From contig CAVQBC010000003.1 in assembly GCA_963710665.1 (NCBI GenBank), forward strand, positions 434,001-498,000: a stretch of DNA of 64,000 nt. The letters run 5' to 3'. The notes below the pieces were generated by a model. The model was not told where the DNA came from and searched no databases. It was given only the letters and a program-made list of their open reading frames with translations. Shown here one piece after another: positions 18,100 to 26,920 of the stretch. Source of the stretch: CAVQBC01 sp963710665 (GTDB lineage: Bacteria; Actinomycetota; Thermoleophilia; Solirubrobacterales; Solirubrobacteraceae). A program made the translations under genes and the position numbers. Within the stretch, counting starts at the first letter, position 1, and every line of letters begins with the position of its first letter.

Positions 18100-18717
18100 A
18101 TGACGGACGTCCTGCCCGGCCTCGGCGCCGGGATCCTCGCCGGGCTGGGCGTGGCGATGCCGCTGGGCGCCATGGGCGTCCTCGTCGTGGAGATCGGCCG
18201 GCGGGCGGGCTTCCGCGAGGGGGCGGCGGCGGGATTGGGCGTGGCCGGCGCCGACGGGCTCTACGCGACGGCCGCGGTGCTCGGCGGCGCGGCGGCGGCG
18301 AGCCTGCTCGCGCCGGTCGAGGAAGAGGTGCGCCTCCTCAGCGCCGCGGTGCTGGTGGCCGTGGCGGCGTGGCTGCTGTGGTCGCTCCGGCGCCCGGTGG
18401 CGGACGGGCCTCCGCAGCCACGGGCGCTCCACCACACCTCGCTGCGCTTCCTCGCGCTGACCGTCGTCAACCCGCCGACCGCGGCGTACTTCGCCGCGCT
18501 GGTGGTCGGGCTGCCCGCGGTCGCGGCCGCCGCGGCGCCCGGCAGGGCCGCGTTCGTGATCGGGGCGTTCGCCGCGTCGCTGGGGTGGCAGACGGGGCTC
18601 GCGGGGGTCGGGGCGGTGCTGCACCGCCGGCTCCCGGAGCGCGCCCGGGTGTGGACCGGCGTGGCGGGGGCGCTGCTCGTGCTGGCCTTCGCGGCGCGGA
18701 CGGCGCTGGCGGGCTAG
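18100..18717 (+). CDS. LysE/RhtB-family amino-acid exporter
   Basis: Protein of 205 aa with six predicted helices. The N-terminal 'VAMPLGAMGVLVVE' takes the place of the family 'PGP' loop, and 'LTVVNPPTAAYFAALV' matches the conserved 'NP' motif of the fourth helix. It likely exports an amino acid under control of the divergent Lrp-type regulator. The stop codon directly abuts the GNAT start. Confidence 0.85.
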   Translation: MTDVLPGLGAGILAGLGVAMPLGAMGVLVVEIGRRAGFREGAAAGLGVAGADGLYATAAVLGGAAAASLLAPVEEEVRLLSAAVLVAVAAWLLWSLRRPVADGPPQPRALHHTSLRFLALTVVNPPTAAYFAALVVGLPAVAAAAAPGRAAFVIGAFAASLGWQTGLAGVGAVLHRRLPERARVWTGVAGALLVLAFAARTALAG

Positions 18718-19233
18718 ATGCGTGACGGCGTGACCGTGCGGACCGAGCGCCCGGCGGACCTCGCCGCGATCCGCGCCGTCAACGAGGCCGCGTTTCCGAC
18801 CGGCGCCGAGGCCGGCCTCGTCGACGCCCTGCGAGACGCCGGCGCCTTCGCCGAGGGAGGCTCGCTCGTGGCCGAGCGCGGCGACGAGGTCGTGGGCCAC
18901 CTGCTGCTCAGCGTCGCCCGGCTCGACACCGGGCCGTCCGTGCTCGCGCTCGCGCCGATGGCCGTGCTGCCCGCCCATCAGCGGAGCGGCGTCGGCAGCG
19001 CCCTCGTCCGCGAGGGGCTCGCCCGCGCGGCACGCACCGGGCATCCGCTCGTGGTCGTGGCCGGCCACCCGGAGTACTACCCGCGGTTCGGCTTCCGGCC
19101 TGCGCGTGAGCAGGGCATCGAGCCGCCCTTCGACGTGCCCGACGAGGCCTGGATGATCGCGCCCCTGCCGCGCTACGACCCGGCCGTGCGCGGGACGGTG
19201 GTCTACCCGCCGGCGTTCGGCGAGGTCGCCTGA
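18718..19233 (+). CDS. GNAT N-acetyltransferase (YhbS-like)
   Basis: Protein of 171 aa. The acetyl-CoA-binding loop 'PAHQRSGVGSALVREG' (residues about 83-98) is canonical R/Q-x-x-G-x-G/A. 'VVVAGHPEYYPRFGFRPA' matches the YhbS branch. It follows the exporter without spacing and is probably cotranscribed. The substrate is unknown. A link with amino-acid export is conceivable. Confidence 0.9.
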   Translation: MRDGVTVRTERPADLAAIRAVNEAAFPTGAEAGLVDALRDAGAFAEGGSLVAERGDEVVGHLLLSVARLDTGPSVLALAPMAVLPAHQRSGVGSALVREGLARAARTGHPLVVVAGHPEYYPRFGFRPAREQGIEPPFDVPDEAWMIAPLPRYDPAVRGTVVYPPAFGEVA

Positions 19234-19245
19234 GCCAGCGGCGCG

Positions 19246-19716
19246 CTACGCCGCCGCCACCTCGCGCAGGGCCTTGAGCACGACGTCGTCGTGGGTCTTC
19301 GGCGAGGCCTTCGGGATCACGTGGACCACCGTGCCGTCGCCGTCGATGATGAACGTCGCGCGCAGGTTGCCCCAGTACGTCCTGCCGTAGTTCGACTTCT
19401 CCGCCCACACGCCGTAGGCCTCGGCCACCGCGTGGTCGGCGTCGGCGACCAGCGTGAAGTTCAGCGACTGCTTGTCGTGGAAGCGCTTGACGGCGGCCAC
19501 GGAGTCGGGCGAGACGCCGATCACGGTGGCCCCCGCGGCGTCGTAGTCGCCGGCGTGGTCGCGGATGCCGCACGCCTGCGTGGTGCAGCCCGGCGTGTCG
19601 GCCTTGGGGTAGAAGTACAGGACGACGGTGCGCCCGGCGAGGTCGGACAGCGTGACGTCGTTGCCGTCCTGGTCGGGCAGGGTGAAGTCCGGGGCCTTGG
19701 TGCCTGGCTCGATCAT
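19246..19716 (-). CDS. bcp: Thiol peroxidase, Bcp/PrxQ type
   Basis: Protein of 156 aa, the standard Bcp length. The peroxidatic motif 'DTPGCTTQACGIRD' holds both the peroxidatic and the resolving cysteine five residues later. It reduces hydroperoxides with thioredoxin. The ATG follows GAAGGAG. It lies 14 nt downstream of fpg on the same strand, so peroxide removal and oxidised-guanine repair are probably coexpressed. Confidence 0.93.
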   Translation of the reverse strand: MIEPGTKAPDFTLPDQDGNDVTLSDLAGRTVVLYFYPKADTPGCTTQACGIRDHAGDYDAAGATVIGVSPDSVAAVKRFHDKQSLNFTLVADADHAVAEAYGVWAEKSNYGRTYWGNLRATFIIDGDGTVVHVIPKASPKTHDDVVLKALREVAAA

Positions 19717-19730
19717 CGGTCTCCTTCGGG

Positions 19731-20603
19731 TCACTTCAGCAGGCGCGAGAGCCGGCGGTCCTTGAGGATGCGGCCCTCCGTCTGGCAGTACGGGCAGTAG
19801 GTCATGACGTAGTCCTCGTAGAACACCGCCTCGAGGACGGTCTCGCAGCGCGGGCAGGGCTCGCCCTGGTGCGCGTGGACCTGCGTCGGCTTGGGGAACT
19901 TCTCGGGCAGCGGGAGCTCCACGCGCTCCTCGTAGACGTCGAGCACCCGCTGCAGCTCGGAGGCGATCGCGCCGCGGAGCGTCGCCGCCTCGGCTTCGGA
20001 GAGGTCGTCGCCGCGCTTGAACGGCGAGAGCTTGGCAGCGTGGAGGATCTCGTCGACCCAGGTGCGGCCGATGCCGGCGATCACCTGCTGGTCGCGCAGC
20101 AGCGAGTGCAGCGGCCGGGGTGAGGAGAGCAGCTCGCGCAGCGCGTCGGGCGGGTCCGGCCAGGCCTCGGGGCCGAGGGTCGTGAGCGACGGCTCGGCGT
20201 CGAGCGCCTCGGGTGTGAGCAGCTTGACCCAGGCGGCCTGGCGGGTGCCGAACTCGCGCAGGCGCAGCTCGCGGTCGGGCTGCTCGGGGGTCGGGAAGCG
20301 CAGCAGCACGCGGGCGGTGCGGTCGCGCATCGAGGCGTGCTTGTCGGCGAGCTGGAAGCGGCCCGCGCTCATGAGGTGGGTCAGGAGCGTGAGCGGGCCC
20401 TGCGCCGGGGCCTTGACGTCGAGCAGCAGGAGCTTGCCGCGCCGGCGGACCGCCTCGAGCTCGGCGCCGGCGAGCGCGTCGAGCGGCGGGTCGAAGGTCT
20501 TCAGCGCGTTGATGCCCGGCGCGCGCGCGGAATCGATCGTGGTCCCCGCCAGCGCCGAATCCAGGCGGCGGGCGGTGATCTCCATCTCGGGCAGCTCGGG
20601 CAC
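19731..20603 (-). CDS. mutM: Fpg/Nei-family DNA glycosylase
   Basis: Protein of 290 aa, starting at GTG to give 'VPELPEME', so the catalytic proline is residue 2 after the processed initiator. 'AVRRRGKLLLL' supplies the conserved lysine, 'LLTHLMSAGRF' the helix motif, and 'CPRC...CPYC' the C-terminal zinc finger. It excises oxidised purines such as 8-oxoguanine. The -10-like TACTGT (20610-20615) is 6 nt from the GTG, so the transcript appears leaderless. Assignment between Fpg and Nei subtypes is not certain. Confidence 0.9.
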   Translation of the reverse strand: MPELPEMEITARRLDSALAGTTIDSARAPGINALKTFDPPLDALAGAELEAVRRRGKLLLLDVKAPAQGPLTLLTHLMSAGRFQLADKHASMRDRTARVLLRFPTPEQPDRELRLREFGTRQAAWVKLLTPEALDAEPSLTTLGPEAWPDPPDALRELLSSPRPLHSLLRDQQVIAGIGRTWVDEILHAAKLSPFKRGDDLSEAEAATLRGAIASELQRVLDVYEERVELPLPEKFPKPTQVHAHQGEPCPRCETVLEAVFYEDYVMTYCPYCQTEGRILKDRRLSRLLK

Positions 20604-20660
20604 CCTCAGACAGTAGCTGGCGGCGGGGGCGGCGGGACCCCCTGCAGGCCCGCGGTGAGC

Positions 20661-20666
20661 TAGCGT
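20661..20666 (+). promoter_or_regulatory. -10-like TAGCGT, leaderless M20 start
   Basis: TAGCGT is followed by 7 nt and the GTG start at 20674. It is divergent from the fpg promoter about 50 bp away. Confidence 0.5.
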
Positions 20667-20673
20667 CGCGGAC

Positions 20674-21801
20674 GTGGACCCCTGGGTGCAGCAGCGCGCG
20701 GCGGAGATCGCGGCCCGCGCCGAGCGCGAGCTCGAGGCGCTGGTGGCGGTCTCCTCGCCGTCGGGCGACGTGCACGGCGCCGAGGAATGCGCCTCGGTGT
20801 GCGCCGCGCTGCTTCCGGGCGCGGCCGAGATCGAGCGCGTGCCGTGCTCCTCCCCAGGCCACGCGCCGGACCTCGTGGCGACGCTCCGGGGCGCCGGCTC
20901 ACGCCGGATCCTGCTGCTCGGCCACCTCGACACGGTCGTCGCGCACGACCACCACAAGGCGCTGGCCCGCGACGGCGACCGGCTGGTCGGCTCGGGCGCC
21001 GTCGACATGAAGGGCGGCGTCGTGCTCGCCCTCGGGGCCCTGCGCGCGCTCGCCGAGCGCCCGGACGCCTACGCCGAGGTCGTGCTGCTGCTCGTCTGCG
21101 ACGAGGAGTGGCGCAAGGCGCCGTTCGTGCACGTCGAGCGCTTCGCCGGCTGGGACGCCTGCCTGTGCTTCGAGGCCGGGGAGACGACGGCCGACGGGAC
21201 CGAGGCGGTGGTGGTGCGGCGCAAGGCGGCCGGGACGATCCGCGTGGTCGCCAAGGGCCGCGCCTCGCACTCGGGGTCCGCGCCGGACCGCGGGCGCAAC
21301 GCGCTGCTCGCGCTGGCGGCCGCCGCCCAGGCCGTGGCCGCCGCCCACGACCCCCACGGGCCCCACCGGCTGACCGCGGTCCCGACCGTGCTGCACAGCG
21401 GCGACGCCTTCAACGTCGTGCCGGGCCGCGGCGAGCTCTTCTGCGACCTGCGCGCCGACGTCGACTCGGCGATCCTCGACGCGCAGTCGGCGATCCCCAC
21501 CGAGGTCAACGGCGTGACCCTCGAGCCCGAGCTCGTCCGCCTGTGGCCCGGGATGGACTCGAGCGCGGTGGTCGAGCCGCTGCTCGCCGGCGCGGGCGCC
21601 GCGCTCGGGCAGCCGGTGGCCGGGATCGCCCGCGGCGGCGCCAGCGATGCCAGCCACCTCGCCGCGGCGATCCCCCTCTCCGTCGACGGCCTCGGCCCGC
21701 GCGGCGGCCGCGCGCACAACCCGGGCGAGTACGTCCTCACGGCCACCCTGCACGACCGCGCGCAGGTCGCGCTCGCGGTGATCGACGCGGCGCTGCGATG
21801 A
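20674..21801 (+). CDS. M20-family metallopeptidase (carboxypeptidase G2-like)
   Basis: Protein of 375 aa. Zinc-ligand motifs are 'LLGHLDTVV', 'GSGAVDMKGG', 'CDEEW' with the catalytic glutamate, and 'AHNPGEY' near the C-terminus. The dimerisation domain sits in between ('GRASHSGSAPDRGRNA'). Such enzymes hydrolyse C-terminal or acyl-amino-acid bonds; the substrate is unknown. There is no signal peptide, so it is cytoplasmic. The TGA stop is the first base pairs of the triplicated 117-bp repeat downstream. Confidence 0.9.
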   Translation: MDPWVQQRAAEIAARAERELEALVAVSSPSGDVHGAEECASVCAALLPGAAEIERVPCSSPGHAPDLVATLRGAGSRRILLLGHLDTVVAHDHHKALARDGDRLVGSGAVDMKGGVVLALGALRALAERPDAYAEVVLLLVCDEEWRKAPFVHVERFAGWDACLCFEAGETTADGTEAVVVRRKAAGTIRVVAKGRASHSGSAPDRGRNALLALAAAAQAVAAAHDPHGPHRLTAVPTVLHSGDAFNVVPGRGELFCDLRADVDSAILDAQSAIPTEVNGVTLEPELVRLWPGMDSSAVVEPLLAGAGAALGQPVAGIARGGASDASHLAAAIPLSVDGLGPRGGRAHNPGEYVLTATLHDRAQVALAVIDAALR

Positions 21802-22149
21802 GCCGGGCCGCCACAGGCCGGGAGTTCGGCCGCCCCACCAGGCGCTCGAGCCCGGCGCACGGGACGCGCGGGCGAACTCCCAAGGAAACGAGCCGCTAGG
21901 CGAGTTTCCGGAGCTTGAGCCGGGCCGCCACAGGCCGGGAGTTCGGCCGCCCCACCAGGCGCTCGAGCCCGGCGCACGGGACGCGCGGGCGAACTCCCAA
22001 GGAAACGAGCCGCTAGGCGAGTTTCCGGAGCTTGAGCCGGGCCGCCACAGGCCGGGAGTTCGGCCGCCCCACCAGGCGCTCGAGCCCGGCGCACGGGACG
22101 CGCGGGCGAACTCCCAAGGAAACGAGCCGCTAGGCGAGTTTCCGGAGCT
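21799..22149. repeat. Three tandem copies of a 117-bp unit containing a palindrome and the 3' end of the phosphatase gene
   Basis: Units start at about 21800, 21917 and 22034 and look identical by eye. Each contains GGGAGTTCGG (e.g. 21820-21829), a loop of about 40 nt, and GGGCGAACTCCCAAGG (21870-21885). Each also carries a segment whose reverse complement reads '...KLRKLA-stop', the last codons of the phosphatase gene at 22130-22597. The duplication therefore copied the gene tail plus its downstream palindrome twice. The first unit begins inside the stop codon of the M20 gene. Confidence 0.9.
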
Positions 22150-22597
22150 CTTTCGGCCGCAGCAGCGCGAGCAGCTCCCCGCCGCCCCGCTCGACGCCCA
22201 CCGCCGCCAGGCCGCCCTTCTTCATCTGGATGCGGGCGCCCGTGAGGTCTCCGACGACCTGGGAGAAGTCGGGCTCGTGGCCGACGAGCAGCACGTGGGC
22301 GTCGGCGTCGTGGCCCATGAGCAGCTCGAGCGCGTCCTCGCGCTCGAGGCCGCCGGAGAGCGACTCGACCTCCTCGGGCTCGATCCCGAGCGGCTCGCAC
22401 GCGAGGCGCGCGGTGTCGCGGGCCCGCACCTTCGGGCTCGTGTAGCACGCGTCGAAGCGCACGTCGAGGCGCGCCAGCGCGGCGCCGGCGTCCCGGGACT
22501 GGCGCTCGCCCTTGGACGTCAGCTCGCGCTCGGGGTCGGGCTTCGTCCCGTGGGGCACGGCGTCGCCATGCCGCAGGAACCACAGTTGCGGGGCCAC
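22130..22597 (-). CDS. Histidine phosphatase, SixA-like
   Basis: Protein of 155 aa. The catalytic 'LWFLRHGDA' is at the N-terminus and the second histidine is in 'LLVGHEPDFS'. The short length and the 'SPKVRARDTA' arginine region match SixA-type phosphohistidine phosphatases. The start is GTG with TACGCT (22605-22610) 7 nt upstream and no ribosome site. The last 7 codons and the stop lie in the third copy of the 117-bp repeat. Confidence 0.88.
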   Translation of the reverse strand: MAPQLWFLRHGDAVPHGTKPDPERELTSKGERQSRDAGAALARLDVRFDACYTSPKVRARDTARLACEPLGIEPEEVESLSGGLEREDALELLMGHDADAHVLLVGHEPDFSQVVGDLTGARIQMKKGGLAAVGVERGGGELLALLRPKELRKLA

Positions 22598-22649
22598 GGG
22601 GGCGAGCGTACCGCCGCCGCGAGTTGTGAACGGCGCTCAGCCTCCAGGC

Positions 22650-24047
22650 TCAGTAGGCGCGGATCGGCGGCCCGGTGAAGCGCGTCCCCTCGGGGGAGGT
22701 CCAGGACACGCGGTAGCGCTGGCCGTCGACGTGCTTGGTGCGCGCGCCGAACACGCCGGTGCTGTTGGTCTGCACCGTCGCGAGCTCGCGCCACTTGCCG
22801 CTCTTGCGCTTGGCCTCGAGCAGGACGGAGGTCGCCCCGGCGGCCGGGCGCACGCGGCCCCACAGCACGTCGGAGCTGCCGTAGTCGTCCGCGGTGAGCG
22901 GCAGCCGGAACGCCAGGTAGGCGGGCTTCGCGGTGCCGTCGGCGAGGCGCAGGCCGCTCTCGAAGCCGCCGTAGTCGTTGCCCTTCGAGCGCCGCGGCGA
23001 GTCGTCGACCATCAGGTACTGCGAGAACAGCTTCACGCGCGGGTTGAGGTAGGCGATGTGCTCGGCGATCGCGTAGTACTCCGCCTGCTTGGCGAGCGGG
23101 ACGCCGCTGATCTTGTCGGGGTAGCTCTGGGTCCCGAACTCGGTGAGGTAGACGCCGAGCCCGCGGTCGACGGCGCCGGCCTTGCCCGCCTTGTCGAGCG
23201 CCTTGATCAGACGGGAGAGCACGCCGATCGTGACGTCGTCGGGGTTCGAGGGCCGGAACCGCGGACCCTGGGAGGTCGTGTAGGCGTGGTGCGCGTAGCC
23301 GTCGGCGTCGAGCTTGCCGCAGCCCTTGCGCTTGCTGTACGAGCGGCTCAGGCACAGCGTCCCGCGCAGGAACGCGAGCGGGGCGACGATGCGCTCGTTG
23401 CCGCGCGGCGAGGTCTCGCCGAGGAGCACCGTGTCCTGCGCGTTCGAGGGGTCGGTGCGGATGCCCTTCACCGCCGCCCGGTAGAGCCTGCGGTAGAGGC
23501 CCGGGGAGTACGGCGCGCCGCCGCGGAACTGGGGCATGAGGAACTGCGGCTGGTTGGGCTCGTTCCACACCGACCAGGTGTCGACCTGGGCACCGAAGCG
23601 GCGGCCGGCGGCGGTCGCGAAGCGCTGGAACTCCCGCGGGTCCGGGCGGTTGATCCCGGCCTTGTCCTTCGTCGCGGTCGCCCACCGCGGGGCCGGCCCG
23701 GTGAGCGTGAACTGCACGCGGATGCCGCGCGCCGACGCGGCGGCGAGCAGGCGGTCGTACGCTCCCCAGCCGGCGCCGTAGGCGGCGGGGTCGGACGTGT
23801 CGATGCCGCTCGGCTTGCTGCGGCTGTTGGGGCTCGGCGCCACCGTCTTCCACGACAGCAGCTGGCGGACGCGGGTCACCCCGAAGCCCTTGATCTGGTC
23901 GAGCGTCGCGTCGCGCGCGCCGTCGTCGATCAGCTCGCGGGGCGCCTCGAAGGTCATCGCCTGGTTCGCCGCGGCGGAGGCCACCCCCGGCGCGAGGGCG
24001 AGCCACGCGACGAGCGCGAGCAGGGCGAGGAGCAGGGATCGGCGCAC
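22650..24047 (-). CDS. Secreted glycoside hydrolase (GH5/GH39-like barrel)
   Basis: Protein of 465 aa with a clear signal peptide (basic start, hydrophobic residues 5-20, cleavage near 'ASAAA'). The barrel carries the acid/base 'WSVWNEPNQPQF' (Glu of WNEPN) and a later 'VYLTEFGTQSYPD' as candidate nucleophile, the arrangement of clan GH-A enzymes. A C-terminal region of about 75 residues looks like a beta-sandwich. Substrate unknown; relatives attack polysaccharides or glycosides outside the cell. A GAAAGG site lies about 10 nt before the start. Confidence 0.82.
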   Translation of the reverse strand: MRRSLLLALLALVAWLALAPGVASAAANQAMTFEAPRELIDDGARDATLDQIKGFGVTRVRQLLSWKTVAPSPNSRSKPSGIDTSDPAAYGAGWGAYDRLLAAASARGIRVQFTLTGPAPRWATATKDKAGINRPDPREFQRFATAAGRRFGAQVDTWSVWNEPNQPQFLMPQFRGGAPYSPGLYRRLYRAAVKGIRTDPSNAQDTVLLGETSPRGNERIVAPLAFLRGTLCLSRSYSKRKGCGKLDADGYAHHAYTTSQGPRFRPSNPDDVTIGVLSRLIKALDKAGKAGAVDRGLGVYLTEFGTQSYPDKISGVPLAKQAEYYAIAEHIAYLNPRVKLFSQYLMVDDSPRRSKGNDYGGFESGLRLADGTAKPAYLAFRLPLTADDYGSSDVLWGRVRPAAGATSVLLEAKRKSGKWRELATVQTNSTGVFGARTKHVDGQRYRVSWTSPEGTRFTGPPIRAY

Positions 24048-24753
24048 GGAGTCGAGCCTTTCGGGGGATGCGTGGCGGCGGTCGGGACGGGCCGGCGGCG
24101 CGAGGAGGTACGTCTACGAGAACCCGGCCGGGGGGCCGGGGTTGCGCAGTCAGGCCGGCGACGGACCTCGGGCGGGCGGGATCCCCTCCCTGGCGGGAAA
24201 AAGACTGAGCCCGTGGGAGCGGGCGGGCGCCACGCGCGTTCGTCCGGCATCGTGCTCCGCCCGTCCCTCGACCTCAGCGTCACCCGCCATCGCGCGCCGG
24301 CCCTCGCGGCCGGCGGTTCGTGGCTCGCGAGTGGCGGGTGGGCCGCAACGGACGACGGGCCCATTCATCCGTCCGGCGATGGCCGCACGGCGAGCGCCCG
24401 CTCCGGGGCGCCGCCGGCCGCGGCTCCCGTCCCGGAGTCGCCGGCCGCGCCACGTACGCGTGGGGGTGGCGGCGGACTCCGGTATCGCCGGACGACGGGC
24501 CCGTCCGTCCTGGGCGAGGGGAGGGTGGCGCATGGGCGCTCCGGCCGCGAAGGGCGATGTGGCTCGCCCGCTCGCGGTGGGCAGACGCGCTGGTGCGAGC
24601 GCGCTGCCGTTCACCGGGCAGCATCGCCGAGGTGCTCGGTCTCGGCCCGCTGCCGGTGGTGACGGGCGCCTTCCTGGGGTGCCGCGCATGCGGCACCCGA
24701 TCAGGGTCCTCCCGCCCGGCGACCGTCCTGACGGCGCCGGGCGGGTCCGGGCC
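24048..24753. other. 706-bp stretch without a supported gene, rich in palindromes
   Basis: No frame has protein-like composition. CACCCGCCA (24281-24289) pairs with TGGCGGGTG (24332-24340) around an inner CGCCGGCC/GGCCGGCG stem (24295-24302 and 24308-24315). GGACGACGGGCCC occurs twice (24350-24362 and 24490-24502), the second time within a near-palindrome reaching 24510. Several other GC-rich inverted repeats fill 24390-24480. The region could hold terminators for both flanking minus-strand genes or a structured RNA. I cannot decide. Confidence 0.6.
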
Positions 24754-26274
24754 TCACGCCCGCGGGCCGCGGCCGTAGATCAGCTTCACCGCGCGCCCGA
24801 GCAGCCGGGTCATGCGCGCGGAGTAGGGGTACATGAACGGCTCGCGGCGCAGCCCGAAGCGCGTGACCAGCAGCGACTGGCGCCGGCAGTACTTGCGGAT
24901 GCCCTCGGCGCCGTGGCGGACGCCGATCCCCGAGCTCTTCCAGCCGCCCATCGGCAGCGAGAGCGCGAAGTAGTTGACCGCCGCGTCGTTGACGCACACG
25001 ACGCCGCTCTCGATCCGCCGGGCGAGGCGCTCGCCGCGCGCCGTGTCACGCGTCCACACCGACGCGGCCAGCCCGTAGGCGGAGTCGTTGGCGAGCCGGA
25101 CGGCCTCCTCGGCGTCGGCCACCTTCATGATCGGCAGCGTCGGCCCGAACGTCTCCTCGGTCATCGCCGCCATCCCGTGGTCGACGTCGACCAGCACCGT
25201 CGGCTCGTAGAAGCGGCCCGGCCCGGCGCGCTCGCGGCCGCCGGACAGCACGCGGGCGCCGGCGGCGCGCGCGCCCTCGACGTGGCGGGCGACGACGTCG
25301 AGCTGCGGCGGGTGGGTCACCGCGCCGACCTCCACGCTGCCCGGCCCGGCCGGCGCGCCCTGGCGCAGCGCGCGCACCTTGCCGGTCACGCGCGCGACGA
25401 AGTCGTCGTAGACCGGCGCCTCGACGTACACGCGCTCGACCGAGATGCACGTCTGGCCGCCGTTCTGCATCCCGTAGTAGACGGCGGCGTTGGCGGCGCG
25501 CTCGACGTCGGCGTCGGCGAGCACCACCATCGGGTCCTTGCCGCCCAGCTCCAGCGAGACCGGGGTGAGCGTGCGGGCCGCGCGCTCGGCGACCTTGCGG
25601 CCGGTCTCCGTCGAGCCGGTGAACATGACCATGTCGACCGCGTCGACGACCGCCGCGCCGGTCTCCGCCGCGCCGGTGGCGACCTGCAGGACGTCGGCCG
25701 GCAGCCCGCACTCCCGTAGGCCCTCGGCCATCAGCAGCGAGCTGAGCGGGGTGACCTCGGACGGCTTGAGCACGACGGCGTTCCCGGCCGCGAGCGCCGG
25801 GATGCAGTCGCCCATCGCGGTGTTGAGCGGGTAGTTCCAGGGGGCGATCACACCGACGACGCCGAGCGGGCGGTAGCGCACGCTCAGGCGCCGCCCGAGC
25901 ACCGCCGGGCTGGTCGAGCGGATGCGCTCGTCGGCCAGGTAGCGCGGGGCCTGACGCGCCCAGAACCCGAACGCGGACGCGACGTAGGTGATCTCCGCGG
26001 TCTGGGCGTCCTCGTAGGTCTTGCCGGTCTCCGAGACGATCGTCTCGACGACGCGCTCGGCGTTGTCGAGCAGCCACCGCCGGGCACGGCGCAGCACGCG
26101 GCCGCGGCCGTCGAAGCCGAGCGCCTCCCACGCCGGCTGCGCGGCGCGGGCGCGGGCCACCATCGCGGCGACCTCCTCGGGGGCCGCGGACGGGACCGTC
26201 GCGATGACCGCGCCGGTGGCCGGGTTCTCGACCCCGATGCCCGCGGCGGCCGGCGCAACCGGCCGGGCGGTCAT
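24754..26274 (-). CDS. Aldehyde dehydrogenase (succinic-semialdehyde-type)
   Basis: Protein of 506 aa, complete. The catalytic cysteine is C276 in 'NGGQTCISVERV' and the general base is in 'VSLELGGKDPM'. It oxidises an aldehyde with NAD(P). Overall layout resembles the actinobacterial GabD2-type succinic semialdehyde dehydrogenases, but the substrate is not proven. The C-terminus 'MTRLLGRAVKLIYGRGP' is an unusual basic amphipathic tail that might touch the membrane. The start overlaps the cyclophilin stop as ATGA (26271-26274), so the two are translationally coupled. Confidence 0.88.
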   Translation of the reverse strand: MTARPVAPAAAGIGVENPATGAVIATVPSAAPEEVAAMVARARAAQPAWEALGFDGRGRVLRRARRWLLDNAERVVETIVSETGKTYEDAQTAEITYVASAFGFWARQAPRYLADERIRSTSPAVLGRRLSVRYRPLGVVGVIAPWNYPLNTAMGDCIPALAAGNAVVLKPSEVTPLSSLLMAEGLRECGLPADVLQVATGAAETGAAVVDAVDMVMFTGSTETGRKVAERAARTLTPVSLELGGKDPMVVLADADVERAANAAVYYGMQNGGQTCISVERVYVEAPVYDDFVARVTGKVRALRQGAPAGPGSVEVGAVTHPPQLDVVARHVEGARAAGARVLSGGRERAGPGRFYEPTVLVDVDHGMAAMTEETFGPTLPIMKVADAEEAVRLANDSAYGLAASVWTRDTARGERLARRIESGVVCVNDAAVNYFALSLPMGGWKSSGIGVRHGAEGIRKYCRRQSLLVTRFGLRREPFMYPYSARMTRLLGRAVKLIYGRGPRA

Positions 26275-26729
26275 GTCGCGAAGGCGACCTTCTCGATCGT
26301 CGCCGGCTCGCGGGGCTTGTCGCGCGCGTCCGTCGGGATGCCCTCGAGGGCGTCGACGACCTCCATGCCGGACTTCACCTCGCCGAACACCGTGTGCTTG
26401 CCGTCGAGCCAGGGGCACGCGTCCCGGGTGACGATGAAGAACTGCGAGCCGTTCGTGTTCGGGCCGGCGTTGGCCATCGCCAGCGCGCCGCGCACGATCT
26501 TGTGGTCGTTGATCTCGTCCTCGAACGTGTAGCCCGGGCCGCCGGTGCCGGTGCCCTGCGGGCAGCCGCCCTGGATCATGAAGTCGGTGATCACGCGATG
26601 GAATCCGAGCCCGTCGTAGAAGCCGTCGTCGGCGAGCTTGCGGAAGTTGCCGACCGTCACGGGGGCGTCGTCTTCGAACATCTCGAAGACGATGTCGCCC
26701 TTGTTGGTGGTCATCGTCATCTCGGACAT
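26271..26729 (-). CDS. Peptidyl-prolyl cis-trans isomerase, cyclophilin type
   Basis: Protein of 152 aa. 'FHRVITDFMIQGG' with the catalytic arginine, 'NTNGSQFFI' and 'HTVFGEV' are the standard cyclophilin motifs. Cytoplasmic, with no signal peptide. The ATG at 26729 follows GGAGGGAG. A longer in-frame start would run into the 170-bp palindromic element upstream and is rejected. It is coupled to the aldehyde dehydrogenase downstream. Confidence 0.93.
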   Translation of the reverse strand: MSEMTMTTNKGDIVFEMFEDDAPVTVGNFRKLADDGFYDGLGFHRVITDFMIQGGCPQGTGTGGPGYTFEDEINDHKIVRGALAMANAGPNTNGSQFFIVTRDACPWLDGKHTVFGEVKSGMEVVDALEGIPTDARDKPREPATIEKVAFAT

Positions 26730-26750
26730 GGATCTCCCTCCAGCCGGGTT

Positions 26751-26920
26751 TAGATGGTTGATGTCGCGGCCGCGCGATCGACTGGTGGATGCCCCGTGGA
26801 TGCCGGGCGCCGCCCGCACGAGGGGAACAGTGCCGGCTGCCACGGGCCCCTCGGGCGGGTGGCGATCCGGCGCCGCGGGGCGCCGCCAGGCGATCGTGGG
26901 GTCGGGGCATCAATCATCTA
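26751..26920. repeat. 170-bp palindromic hairpin element, copy 1
   Basis: It begins TAGATGGTTGATG and ends CATCAATCATCTA. The outer 35 positions on each side pair in exact register (position k with 171-k) with few mismatches. The interior holds two direct GTGGATGCC motifs and a CGAGGGG/CCCCTCG inner stem. Copy 2 at 30352-30521 has the same length and is about 88 % identical by hand alignment. The last three bases are the stop codon of the helicase gene on the minus strand. The other end lies upstream of the cyclophilin ribosome site. Confidence 0.9.

Noticed and set aside
21799..22149. CRISPR-like array of three repeats
   Set aside because: The 117-bp units are contiguous, with no unique spacers, contain a coding tail and have no cas genes nearby.
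26751..26920. Insertion sequence or MITE with target-site duplication
   Set aside because: No transposase and no flanking direct repeats are seen at either copy. A structured element is favoured, though a MITE origin is not excluded.
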